A stretch of 40,312 nt of DNA. Source: Occultella gossypii (GTDB lineage: Bacteria; Actinomycetota; Actinomycetes; Actinomycetales; Beutenbergiaceae). The notes under the pieces are model-generated. The model did not search any database. It had not been told where the DNA came from and saw nothing but the letters and a program-made list of their open reading frames with translations. Below are positions 33,598-40,312 of the stretch, piece after piece. The stretch is from assembly GCF_019947135.1 (NCBI RefSeq), contig NZ_JAGSHT010000004.1:32003-72314 (forward strand). Reading direction: 5' to 3'. Position numbers and translations under genes: made by a program. The stretch's first letter is position 1. Each line of letters starts with the position of its first letter.

Positions 33598-34464
33598 TCA
33601 TGCCTGCACCGGCTCGGTCTCCCTCCCGGGCGGGGCGTCGACGCGCTCCGCAACGGCGACGTTGACGAGTTCGCCGATGCCGTCGATTCTCGTCGTGAGG
33701 GCCTGACCGGCCTGGAGGTACCGGCCGGGCTTGCGTGCGTGTCCAACCCCGCCCGGCGTGCCGGTGGCGATGATGTCCCCTGGGTTGAGAGTGACGATGG
33801 TGGAGATGTACTGCACAAGGTCGACCGCGCCGAAGACGAGGTCGTCGAGCGGGGTGCGCTGGACCTCCTCGCCGTCCAGGAGGGTCACCAGCTGAGCGCC
33901 GTCGGGCATCTCGTCCGGGGTGGCCAGTACGGGACCGAGCGGGGTCGAGCTCTCCCAGGTCTTGCCCTGGAGCCACTGCGTGCTGCGGTACTGGAAGTCA
34001 CGCATCGTGACGTCGTTCAGGACCGAGTACCCGGCGATCGCGGCGGCCGCCTGCTCGGCGTCCGCGCGGCGCACGGTCGCGCCGATGACGACGGCGAGCT
34101 CGCCCTCCCAGTCGACCTTGTCCGACTCCGGCGGGAGCTGGATCTCATCACGGGCGCCGATGAGCGCCTCCGGGTATTTGGCGAACAGGGTCGGATGCTC
34201 GGGCAGCTCGCGCCCCATCTCCAGGATGTGGTTCCGGTAATTCAGCCCCACGCAGACGATCTTGGCCGGCGTGAGGACCACAGGGGCCAGGTCGGCCGAG
34301 TCCATGGCGTGGACGGCGCCGGTCGCACCGGCGACGCCGGCGAGGTGTCCGCGACGCAGCAGGTCGCCGACGTCGGCGTAGCCCTCCAGTTCGACGGCGG
34401 TGGCGCCGTCAACTCGGGCGGCGACGCTCTCGCCGCCGCCCAGGCGAATGGTGGTCAGTTTCAT
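33598..34464 (-). CDS. Fumarylacetoacetate hydrolase (FAH) family protein
   Basis: A 288-residue protein of the FAH/acylpyruvase fold. VCVGLNYRNHILEMG leads into the core. Metal ligands are WEGELAVVIG (Glu120 and Glu122) and NDVTMRD (Asp151); GDIIATGTPGGVGHAR is the characteristic C-terminal loop. Family members hydrolyse or isomerise beta-diketo acids such as acylpyruvates and fumarylacetoacetate, or act as decarboxylases; the substrate is not readable. The start is ATG 34464 with GGAGG 5 nt upstream; the frame is open further, but that segment runs into the acyl-CoA dehydrogenase gene and has no family similarity. It is last in the leftward carboxylase-EthD-dehydrogenase-FAH series, 67 nt after the dehydrogenase. 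Confidence 0.9.
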   Translation of the reverse strand: MKLTTIRLGGGESVAARVDGATAVELEGYADVGDLLRRGHLAGVAGATGAVHAMDSADLAPVVLTPAKIVCVGLNYRNHILEMGRELPEHPTLFAKYPEALIGARDEIQLPPESDKVDWEGELAVVIGATVRRADAEQAAAAIAGYSVLNDVTMRDFQYRSTQWLQGKTWESSTPLGPVLATPDEMPDGAQLVTLLDGEEVQRTPLDDLVFGAVDLVQYISTIVTLNPGDIIATGTPGGVGHARKPGRYLQAGQALTTRIDGIGELVNVAVAERVDAPPGRETEPVQA

Positions 34465-34531
34465 GGTTGCCTCCGTAGGCGTGCGCACGGTCGTGAAGAC
34501 GCTCCATGATCCGGAGCCGGCCCGACGAACC

Positions 34532-35755
34532 TCAGAAGGATCGGGGCAATCCCAGGAGCCGTTCGCCCAGGTTGTTGCGGAGCATGTCGTTGTTGATCGG
34601 TGCAAAGACCCAGAGACGGACGTCGCGCCACCAGCGCTGGATGGGCAGGTCGCGGCTCAGCCCCATCCCGCCGAAGATCTCCATTCCGTCCTGGGTGACC
34701 TTCACGGCCGCCTCGGATGCCGCGACCTTTGCCATCGAGGACAGGTTGTCGGCGCGCCCGCCGGCGGACTCGATCGCCGCCGCCCGCACGAGCAGGCCTC
34801 GGGCCGCCTCGATCGCTAGGGCGCCGTCCACCAGCCGGTGCTGCACCGCCTGGAAGGCGCCGAGCGTCGATCCGAACGCCTTCCGGTCCCGGGCATGCGA
34901 GACGGTCGCGTCGAGGGCACCCCGCGCCGCGCCGATGGCGCCGGCGGCCGCGTTGATGCGCTCTCGGTTGAGCGTGGACAGGACCTGACGGAACCCTGAA
35001 CCAGCCACCCCGACCACGGCCGATGCCGGGAGGTGGACGTCCTCGAACCGGATCTCGGTGGTGTCGAACCCGCGGATCGACGCCGTGGGCAGCACCGTGG
35101 GGCTCAGACCCGGCGTCTGCCCCGGCACCAGCAGCATCGTCACGCCGTCGATGGAGGACCGCTCCGGCTCTGCCGTGCGCGCGAGCACGAGAAGGAAGTC
35201 GGCGGTGTTGGTGCCCCCGATCCAGCGCTTGTGGCCGTCGAGGACCCAGCCGCCTTCGACCTGGCTGGCCGAAGTGCTCATCACCCGGGCGATGTCCGTG
35301 CCGCCGTCGGGCTCGGTGAGGGCGAAGGACAGCTTCGCCTCACCCTTCACCAGCCGGGTCAGCCACTGGCGCCGCTGCTCCTCGGTCCCGAACGAGGAGA
35401 GAATATGGACGCCCATGTAGTGGACGATCAGGTAGACCGCCATCGATGTAGGCCCGGCCGCCAACTCCTCGATCACGACCGCTTGTTCCTGGATGTCCCC
35501 GCTGCCGCCGTACGCCGCGTCCGCGCCGATGGCCAAGATGCCGTCTGCAGCGAGCGCCCGGTACAGCACCTCATCGAACTCCTCGCGCTCGTCGAGTTCG
35601 AGGACCCGCTCCGGCGGTGCCACCTCCGTGACCAGTTCCCGCACCCGTGCGCGGAGAGCGGCGCGCGCAGCGGTGTCGGCAATGGGGTCCGCCGCCAGGC
35701 CTGGCTCGTCCGTGAGGACGGCGGCCCGGGGGCTGACAGTGCTCGGCTGCGGCAT
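34532..35755 (-). CDS. Acyl-CoA dehydrogenase with displaced catalytic base
   Basis: A 407-residue flavoprotein with the three ACAD parts: N-terminal helices, a middle beta domain (FALTEPDGGTDIARV, then GHKRWIGGTNTADFLLVLAR) and C-terminal helices (RKAFGSTLGAFQAVQHRLVD, MEIFGGMGLSRDLPIQRWWRDVR). It would introduce an alpha,beta double bond into an acyl-CoA, passing electrons to ETF. The Glu in the usual YEG position is replaced: after RDVR the chain reads LWVFAPINND, with Pro386 at that site. Glu265 in LNRERINAA matches the alternative base seen in isovaleryl-CoA dehydrogenase, suggesting a branched or bulky substrate (inference). ATG 35755 has AGGAG upstream. It lies 49 nt after the EthD gene. 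Confidence 0.9.
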   Translation of the reverse strand: MPQPSTVSPRAAVLTDEPGLAADPIADTAARAALRARVRELVTEVAPPERVLELDEREEFDEVLYRALAADGILAIGADAAYGGSGDIQEQAVVIEELAAGPTSMAVYLIVHYMGVHILSSFGTEEQRRQWLTRLVKGEAKLSFALTEPDGGTDIARVMSTSASQVEGGWVLDGHKRWIGGTNTADFLLVLARTAEPERSSIDGVTMLLVPGQTPGLSPTVLPTASIRGFDTTEIRFEDVHLPASAVVGVAGSGFRQVLSTLNRERINAAAGAIGAARGALDATVSHARDRKAFGSTLGAFQAVQHRLVDGALAIEAARGLLVRAAAIESAGGRADNLSSMAKVAASEAAVKVTQDGMEIFGGMGLSRDLPIQRWWRDVRLWVFAPINNDMLRNNLGERLLGLPRSF

Positions 35756-35804
35756 GTGTCTCTCCTGTGAGCGGATGGGGTGCGGTTGGAACGAGTGTGA
35801 AGCC

Positions 35805-36155
35805 TCAGGCCAGATGGGGCGCGGGCCGGTCGGCGTCCATGGCGTCGAGGGGGACCTCGACCTCTTCGGTGATGAGCCACTTCAGGTCGCCGATGAAGTG
35901 CGCCTCATGCGCGAAGAGTTCCGCGGACCGCTCACGGTCGAAGGCGATGGCGATGTCCTTGAGCGAGTCGAACCACAGCTCGGCCACACCGTCAGCCGGC
36001 CACGGGGTGGGATGGTCGATCGCGACGTTCTGCCGATAACGCCGAACCCCGTGCAGGCGCCTGACGAAGGCTGGATGGTCCTCCTGCCAGTGCCGGAGGA
36101 ACTCCTCCCGGGTCAGGCCGTCCTTGCGCACGATGATGGCGATGATCTTGTACAC
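35805..36155 (-). CDS. EthD-domain protein
   Basis: A 116-residue protein with a ferredoxin-like alpha/beta fold of the EthD family (dimeric alpha-beta barrel). Typical pieces are YKIIAIIVRKDGLTREEFLRHWQEDHPAFVRRL and VAELWFDSLKDIAIAFD. EthD-like proteins accompany degradation pathways, some as small hydratases, decarboxylases or cyclases, others without assigned activity. The start is GTG 36155 with GAGG upstream. It begins 14 nt after the carboxylase stop, so it is in the same transcript. Its reaction is unknown. Confidence 0.85.
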   Translation of the reverse strand: MYKIIAIIVRKDGLTREEFLRHWQEDHPAFVRRLHGVRRYRQNVAIDHPTPWPADGVAELWFDSLKDIAIAFDRERSAELFAHEAHFIGDLKWLITEEVEVPLDAMDADRPAPHLA

Positions 36156-36169
36156 GGGGTGGCCTCGCC

Positions 36170-37750
36170 TCAGACCGGGGTGACGGCCTGGCGCCGCGTG
36201 ACGGGAACCGCTGGACGCCTCTTGTAGAGCTGAAGGCGTCGGGTGAGCTCGCCTCGCAGTTCGTCGGTTGGCGTCACCGCCTCGACCGCGTTGGCATCGG
36301 CGATCTTGAAGACGTCGATGCCTTCGGCGTACTCGGCCTGCTTCTGCTCGACGAACGCTCGGCGCTCCTCGGGATCCTCAATGGCGTGGATCTGGTTGTA
36401 GTAGACGCCGTTGACGGCAGCGTCCGGTCCCATCAGGGCGGGTCGCGCGGTGGGCAGGGCGATAACGGCGTCAGGGTGCATCGGCGCTCCGGACATTGCG
36501 AGATACCCGCCGCCGTACGCCTTGCGCACCAGCACCGTGATCCGAGGAACCCGGCACTCGGAGACCGCGAAGATCATCTTCGCCCCGTGCCGGATGATGC
36601 CCTGGCGTTCGACAGCCGATCCGATCATGTACCCGGCGATGTCGACGAGGAAGACGATCGGGACGTTGTAGGCGTTGCAGATCCAGATGAACCGTGCGGC
36701 CTTGTCGGAGGAGTCCGGGAAGATCGTCCCACCCATGTGCTTGGGCTGGTTGGCCACCAGGCCGACGGGCTGGCCGTTGATCCGCGCGAAGCCGGTCAGC
36801 ATCTCGGGCGCGAAGAGTTCCTTGTATGGGAAGAACGAGCCCTCGTCGACCAACGATTCGACGAACTCCTCCATGTCGAAGACCTCCGCCTCCCGTAGCG
36901 GCACGATCTCGCTGAGCAGGCGCCCGTCGCGGGGCTCGGCGGGGGCGGCGACAGGTGCAGGCTTCTCCCAGTTCGACGGCAGGAAGGACAGCCACACCCG
37001 GAGGGCAGCGATCGCCTCCTCGTCGTCGTCAACGGCCACGTCGCCGAGCCCGGAGACGGTGCAGTGCATGTCCGCGCCGCCCATCTCCTCGAGCGTCACC
37101 TTCTCGCCCGTCACCATCTCGGCCAGCCGCGGTGAACCGAGGTAGGCAGTGGCGTGGCCACGGACCATGATGGTGAGGTCGCACAGCGCCGGGACGTAGG
37201 CGGAGCCGGCCGGGGACGGGCCGAAGAGAGCGCAGACCTGCGGGACCCGACCGGAGATCTGCACCTGGTTGTAGAAGATGTTGCCCCAGGCGTGCCGCCC
37301 GGCGAAGCTCTCGAGCTGCTCGTCGATGCGTGCGCCAGCGGAGTCGAAGAGGTAGATGATCGGGATGCCCGCCGCGACCGCCGTCTCCTGCGCGAACGTG
37401 ATCTTCTCGAAAGTGCGCTTGCCCCAGGTGCCGGCCTTGACGCTGTAGTCGTTCGCGATCACGCAGACCTGGCGACCGTCGACGTTTCCGTAGGCGCAGA
37501 CGACGGCGTCACCGGGCAGGTTCTCCGAGTACCGGGCAAGGAGCCCGTCCTCGATGTAGTCCTCGTTGTCGAAGAGCAGCTTGAGTCGTTCGCGAACGAG
37601 CAGCTTGCCCGAAGCCTTGATCTTGTTCCGATTCCTCTCGGCGCCACCCAGACGCGCCAGGCGGAGTGTCTCTGTCAGGGTGTCGTGCACCGTGCGTGCC
37701 GTGGCCGACGGCGGCGTCTCTACCGCCGTCGCGCTGTCGCGGACCGTCAT
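36170..37750 (-). CDS. Acyl-CoA carboxylase beta subunit (carboxyltransferase)
   Basis: A 526-residue carboxyltransferase with two crotonase-like halves: YLFDSAGARIDEQLE and FGPSPAGSAYVPAL in the first, FLVDIAGYMIGSAVERQGIIRHGAK and AYGGGYLAMSG in the second. It moves a carboxyl group from biotin to an acyl-CoA. In Streptomyces enzymes, the residue equivalent to Leu417 (Asp in propionyl-CoA, Ile in acetyl-CoA carboxylase) governs acyl choice; Leu here hints at another substrate. No alpha subunit (biotin carboxylase/carrier) is encoded in the window, so it must use one from elsewhere. The start is ATG 37750 with GGAGGG upstream. It is first in the leftward operon and diverges from maoC-bioY. 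Confidence 0.93.
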   Translation of the reverse strand: MTVRDSATAVETPPSATARTVHDTLTETLRLARLGGAERNRNKIKASGKLLVRERLKLLFDNEDYIEDGLLARYSENLPGDAVVCAYGNVDGRQVCVIANDYSVKAGTWGKRTFEKITFAQETAVAAGIPIIYLFDSAGARIDEQLESFAGRHAWGNIFYNQVQISGRVPQVCALFGPSPAGSAYVPALCDLTIMVRGHATAYLGSPRLAEMVTGEKVTLEEMGGADMHCTVSGLGDVAVDDDEEAIAALRVWLSFLPSNWEKPAPVAAPAEPRDGRLLSEIVPLREAEVFDMEEFVESLVDEGSFFPYKELFAPEMLTGFARINGQPVGLVANQPKHMGGTIFPDSSDKAARFIWICNAYNVPIVFLVDIAGYMIGSAVERQGIIRHGAKMIFAVSECRVPRITVLVRKAYGGGYLAMSGAPMHPDAVIALPTARPALMGPDAAVNGVYYNQIHAIEDPEERRAFVEQKQAEYAEGIDVFKIADANAVEAVTPTDELRGELTRRLQLYKRRPAVPVTRRQAVTPV

Positions 37751-37788
37751 CGTTGACCCTCCAGTACATGGGACTGTTCCTACTAACG

Positions 37789-37798
37789 AGCGTACGCT
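37789..37798. promoter_or_regulatory. Palindromic operator in the divergent carboxylase/MaoC promoter region
   Basis: AGCGTACGCT is a perfect 10-bp palindrome with symmetrical outer C and G (CnAGCGTACGCTnG, 37787-37800). It lies 39 nt upstream of the carboxylase and 76 nt upstream of the MaoC-like gene. Its CG-rich form with TAAC nearby resembles TetR-family sites in actinobacteria. No TetR gene lies in this window. The remaining 123-nt region shows no unambiguous -35/-10 pair. Confidence 0.45.
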
Positions 37799-37873
37799 AG
37801 CCTGAGCGCGAAGGAAAGGTACTCCGCCGACGTCGCTCGGCAGATGGCCTTCATATCGACAAGGGAGTCTTGG

Positions 37874-38407
37874 ATGAACCAGGTGGCGGCAGGGGCGCGT
37901 GACCTAGGGACGGCAGGCGAAAAGGGCCCACCCGACCACTATTGGGACGCGCTCGAGGTGGGTGACCGGCTGCGTACCACGGGGATCACCGTCACCGAGT
38001 CGCACCTGGTGGCCTGGGCCGGCATCACCGGTGACGTCGTGCAGTTCCACCTCGACGCCGAGCACGCCGCGAGCACTCAGTTCGGCCAGCGAATCGCGCA
38101 CGGCCCGTTCACTCTCTCGGTCGCCTTGGGCCTGCTGACGCAGACCGGCTACTTCGGCAACGTCGCCGCCTGGCTTGGCCTCGACGAGGTTCGGGCCCGT
38201 CGGCCGGTCCTGATCGGGGACACGATCTCGGCCCGTGCCGTCGTCCGTACGTCCCGCCCGTCCAGAAAAGGTCATCAGGGCATCTGGACCATCGACTACA
38301 TCGTCCTCAATCAGCGGGACGAGGAAGTCATGACGTTCACGTCCAGTTTCCTCGTCCAGCGCAGGCCCACTGAGAACCTCGAGCCCACCGCATCGGAGGA
38401 ATCGTGA
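37874..38407 (+). CDS. MaoC-like hot-dog fold hydratase/dehydratase
   Basis: A 177-residue protein with the MaoC/hot-dog layout: YWDALEVGDRLRTTGITVTESHLVAWAGITGDVVQFHLDAEHA, then FGQRIAHGPFTLSVALGLL, which holds the hydratase Asp/His positions, and a final RRPVLIGDTISARAVVRTSRPSRKG. Such enzymes add or remove water on enoyl-CoA esters, so it could act on the product of the acyl-CoA dehydrogenase across the divergent promoter. The start is ATG 37874, 7 nt after GGGAG; an upstream ATG at 37844 lacks a ribosome site. Its stop overlaps the bioY start. Confidence 0.9.
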   Translation: MNQVAAGARDLGTAGEKGPPDHYWDALEVGDRLRTTGITVTESHLVAWAGITGDVVQFHLDAEHAASTQFGQRIAHGPFTLSVALGLLTQTGYFGNVAAWLGLDEVRARRPVLIGDTISARAVVRTSRPSRKGHQGIWTIDYIVLNQRDEEVMTFTSSFLVQRRPTENLEPTASEES

Positions 38408-39024
38408 CCGTTCTTTCACCCGCCGTCCGCCGGGCGCCGCTCGTCGACCACATCGTGATCTCCCGCAGTCTCGCCACCGACGTCGTTCTCGTCCTGGCCG
38501 GTGTCACGCTCGTCGCACTGCTCGCGCGGGTGGAGGTCCCGCTGTGGCCGGTGCCGATCTCGGGGCAGACTCTCGGGGTCATGCTGGTCGGTGCGTCGCT
38601 CGGCGCGCGCCGAGCGACGGCGGCGCTCACCTCCTATCTGCTCCTTGGCCTGGCGGGGCTGCCCGTGTTCGCCGGCGGGACCGGCGGGCTGTTGTCGGTG
38701 ACGAAGCCGTCGTTCGGGTTCATAATCGGCTTCATCTTCGCCGCGGCGTTCATCGGCTGGCTCGCCGAGCGCCGGTGGGACGAGCGGCCGCTGCTGTCGA
38801 TCGCCGGCTTCTTCGGCGCCAGCATCATCCCGTTCCTGGTGGGCGTGCCCTACATGGGTGCCGTGCTCGCCAGCCTCGGGCTGGCTCACGACCCTCGCAC
38901 GCTCATCGAACTCGGGGTGACCCCCTTCATCGTCGGCGGGGTCATCAAGTGGGTCATCGCTGCCGCCACGATGCCCCTCGCGTGGCGGGTCGTGCGAGCG
39001 TTCGACCGCGCCGGGAAGCCATAA
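38404..39024 (+). CDS. bioY: Biotin transporter BioY
   Basis: A 206-residue membrane protein with about six helices and BioY family features: VEVPLWPVPISGQTLGVMLVGASLGARRATAAL in the first third, and YLLLGLAGLPVFAGGTGGLLSVTKPSFGFIIGFIFAAAFIGWLAER. It is the biotin-binding S component of an energy-coupling-factor importer; the ATPase and T subunits (BioM, BioN or a shared EcfAT) are not in the window, and BioY can work alone to some degree. GTG 38404 overlaps the MaoC stop (GTGA) and has GGAGG upstream. Its company makes sense because the divergent carboxylase needs a biotinylated partner. Confidence 0.95.
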   Translation: MTVLSPAVRRAPLVDHIVISRSLATDVVLVLAGVTLVALLARVEVPLWPVPISGQTLGVMLVGASLGARRATAALTSYLLLGLAGLPVFAGGTGGLLSVTKPSFGFIIGFIFAAAFIGWLAERRWDERPLLSIAGFFGASIIPFLVGVPYMGAVLASLGLAHDPRTLIELGVTPFIVGGVIKWVIAAATMPLAWRVVRAFDRAGKP

Positions 39025-39103
39025 CGGCAACCGGCGCAGCTGACCATCCCGTGACGTTTCAACACCACGAAGGAACGCAGTTTCACCGAAAGGAGCACGC
39101 ATC

Positions 39104-39541
39104 ATGACTCAGACACCCAGCACCCTCAAGAAGTTGACGGTCCAGCGCAAGGACGAGTTGCCGGAGGCCCCGGGGCAGACGGCGAACGCCCGCCGACTGT
39201 CGGGTGTGAGCAAGGAGAACACGGAGGTCGCGGGCCTCTGGTTCGGGAAGGTCTACACCGGCCCGGGCGAGGTCTCCGACCCCCATCACCACGGCGAGGC
39301 CGAGACGGGTGGGTACGTCCTCAAGGGCAACGGCTTCATCCGGTTCGGCGAGCGCTACGAGGACATCCTCTACATGGCCGAAGGTGATTTTGTGTACGTC
39401 CCGCCCTTCGTGCCGCACATCGAGGGCAACCTCAGCCGCACCGAGGAACTCATCTGGATGACAACCCGCACACCCGACAACATCGTCGTCAACCTCACCG
39501 ACCAGGACGTCGCCGATATCGACATCAAGTACGTCGACTGA
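39104..39541 (+). CDS. Cupin-domain protein
   Basis: A 145-residue single-domain cupin. Motif 1 is GPGEVSDPHHHGEAETGGYVLKG, with His residues and a Glu that would bind a metal; motif 2 is MAEGDFVYVPPFVPHIEGN, with Pro and His. Single-domain cupins in catabolic operons act as isomerases, decarboxylases or dioxygenase-like enzymes, or bind metabolites. The start ATG 39104 has AAGGAG upstream. It lies 79 nt after bioY in the same direction and is followed by a strong terminator, so it is probably the end of the maoC-bioY-cupin operon. No substrate can be named. Confidence 0.88.
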   Translation: MTQTPSTLKKLTVQRKDELPEAPGQTANARRLSGVSKENTEVAGLWFGKVYTGPGEVSDPHHHGEAETGGYVLKGNGFIRFGERYEDILYMAEGDFVYVPPFVPHIEGNLSRTEELIWMTTRTPDNIVVNLTDQDVADIDIKYVD

Positions 39542-39561
39542 CGGCTGCCCGTCCTCACCAC

Positions 39562-39596
39562 GACGGCCCTGGTACCGCATCGGTACCGGGGCCGTC
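39562..39596. terminator. Bidirectional terminator between cupin and SnoaL-like genes
   Basis: Two 15-nt arms (39562-39576 and 39582-39596) pair with a single G-T wobble around a 5-nt loop GCATC; the inner part is GGTACC on both sides. It starts 21 nt after the cupin stop and lies 39 nt before the convergent gene's stop, ideal for ending both transcripts. Confidence 0.8.
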
Positions 39597-39634
39597 AGGC
39601 TCCGCGGGCGGTCTCGGCTCGCCCAGCGTCGAGG

Positions 39635-40138
39635 TCAGCCCACCCAGCTCACATCGGGACCGAGGACGTCGTACTCCGGTGCCGGTCCACGGTTGACCAG
39701 CGGGTCGATCCTGGTGCGCACCAGGCGGGAGAAACTGATGAGCCACCGCCCGTCAACCCGGCGATACTCCTCCTCGTAGTACCCGTAGCCCCGGATCCCG
39801 TACATGGCGGGGACGTCGACATCCTTGTAGATGCGGCTGCCCGTGTCCCAGGTGAGGTAGTCGTGCATCGACCAAACCCCGCGCGCGGTGTCGGGGCCGG
39901 TCGCCCCGAGGCGCGGCATGAACCCCTGATGGGTGCTCTGCACGTCCGCAAGGAAGGCCGACACAGTCGCGACGAAGTCGGCGGGCCCGTCCGCGCCGAA
40001 CGCGAAACCCTCGAACGACGCGTCCGAGGCGAAGAGTTCGACGAGTCTGGCCCATTGCTTGGTATCGAGATAGTAGAAGTAGCGCGCCTTGAGCGTCGAG
40101 ATCTCGTGAGCGTCGGCGGCGGGGAGGATGTCGGGCAT
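39635..40138 (-). CDS. SnoaL/NTF2-like protein
   Basis: A 167-residue protein of the cone-shaped NTF2 fold (SnoaL_4 type). The N-terminal helix EISTLKARYFYYLDTKQWARLVELFASDASFEGF is diagnostic; later strands include GVWSMHDYLTWDTGS and GYGYYEEEYRRVDGRWLISFSRLVRTRID. Relatives act as isomerases, hydratases, cyclases or dehydrases on small polar or aromatic compounds, or have no known activity. The start is ATG 40138, with GGAG 8 nt upstream; longer in-frame starts enter the region next to the artefactual end. It may join the neighbouring acyl-CoA/ring-cleavage genes in function, but this is inference from position. Confidence 0.85.
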   Translation of the reverse strand: MPDILPAADAHEISTLKARYFYYLDTKQWARLVELFASDASFEGFAFGADGPADFVATVSAFLADVQSTHQGFMPRLGATGPDTARGVWSMHDYLTWDTGSRIYKDVDVPAMYGIRGYGYYEEEYRRVDGRWLISFSRLVRTRIDPLVNRGPAPEYDVLGPDVSWVG

Positions 40139-40231
40139 GGCGTGCTCCGTCCTATGGGGCGCGACCTCGTGTCGGTGCGCAAATGTCGGGTCGGTCAGGT
40201 CTCCGCACACTCGGTACGGTGCACGAGAGGT

Positions 40232-40312
40232 GGGGGGGGGGGGGGGGCCCCCCCCCCCCCCCGGGGGGGGGGGGGGGGGGGGGGGCCGGGGGGGGGGGCG
40301 GCGCGGGACGCC
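40232..40312. other. Homopolymer contig end, probable sequencing or assembly artefact
   Basis: Runs of 16 G (40232-40247), 15 C (40248-40262), 23 G (40263-40285), CC and 11 G (40288-40298) fill the end of the window. No such tracts occur elsewhere. The alternating G/C runs look like no-signal base calls joined at a contig end. Bases from about 40232 should not be used for annotation. Confidence 0.85.

Noticed and set aside
39054-39103. Imperfect direct repeat (GTTTCA...GAAGGA / GTTTCACC...AAAGGAG) before the cupin gene
   Set aside because: Copies differ in length and sequence and coincide with two ribosome-site-like purine tracts; chance similarity is likely.
1-40312. CRISPR arrays, tRNA genes, insertion sequences, riboswitches
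   Set aside because: No regularly spaced repeats, no cloverleaf-like segments with a recognisable anticodon arm, no transposase or integrase frames, and no recognised riboswitch core were seen by eye.

Overview
This is a GC-rich (roughly two-thirds G+C) bacterial segment, most likely from an actinobacterium of the Micrococcales type (soil or plant-associated, Beutenbergiaceae/Ruaniaceae-like). The basis is codon use, frequent GTG starts, many LacI/ROK-regulated sugar loci, ABC sugar importers lacking their own ATPase, and Tat and lipoprotein export signals. The taxon is an inference; no rRNA or other marker gene is present. I saw no tRNA, rRNA, CRISPR array, transposase or integrase. The last ~70 bases are long G and C homopolymers and look like a contig-end artefact.

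Layout. (1) 1-4077, leftward: an overlapping three-gene module, DUF6361 protein -> phospholipase D-like protein -> superfamily 2 helicase (cut by the window edge). This is a candidate anti-phage system. (2) 4352-15072, leftward: a polysaccharide-use block with a DUF4838 Tat-exported protein, a LacI regulator, a GH78 alpha-L-rhamnosidase (apparent ATT start), a second LacI regulator, and a large secreted heparinase II/III-type lyase with twin CBM5/12-like modules. (3) 15302-18638, rightward: rhaB-rhaI-rhaD, the kinase, isomerase and aldolase of L-rhamnose catabolism. An identical LacI-type operator lies in front of both the DUF4838 gene and rhaB, tying blocks 2 and 3 into one rhamnose-responsive regulon.

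(4) 18819-24392: a LysR regulator divergent from an FAD-dependent oxidoreductase plus an ABC sugar importer (binding protein and two permeases). The intergenic region carries a textbook ATAC-N7-GTAT LysR box. (5) 24533-33486: a ROK regulator with a probable leaderless start, GH97 glycosidase, a second ABC importer and a GH36 alpha-galactosidase, together an alpha-galactoside uptake and hydrolysis operon. (6) 33598-40138: a small-acid/acyl-CoA catabolic block. Leftward it has an acyl-CoA carboxylase beta subunit, EthD-like protein, acyl-CoA dehydrogenase and FAH-family hydrolase. Rightward it has a MaoC-like hydratase, the biotin transporter BioY and a cupin. A SnoaL-like protein faces them across a strong terminator. 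A perfect palindrome sits in the divergent promoter region.

Together the window reads as an accessory catabolic region: three independently regulated carbohydrate loci, one acyl-CoA pathway of unknown substrate, and a candidate defence cassette at the left end.
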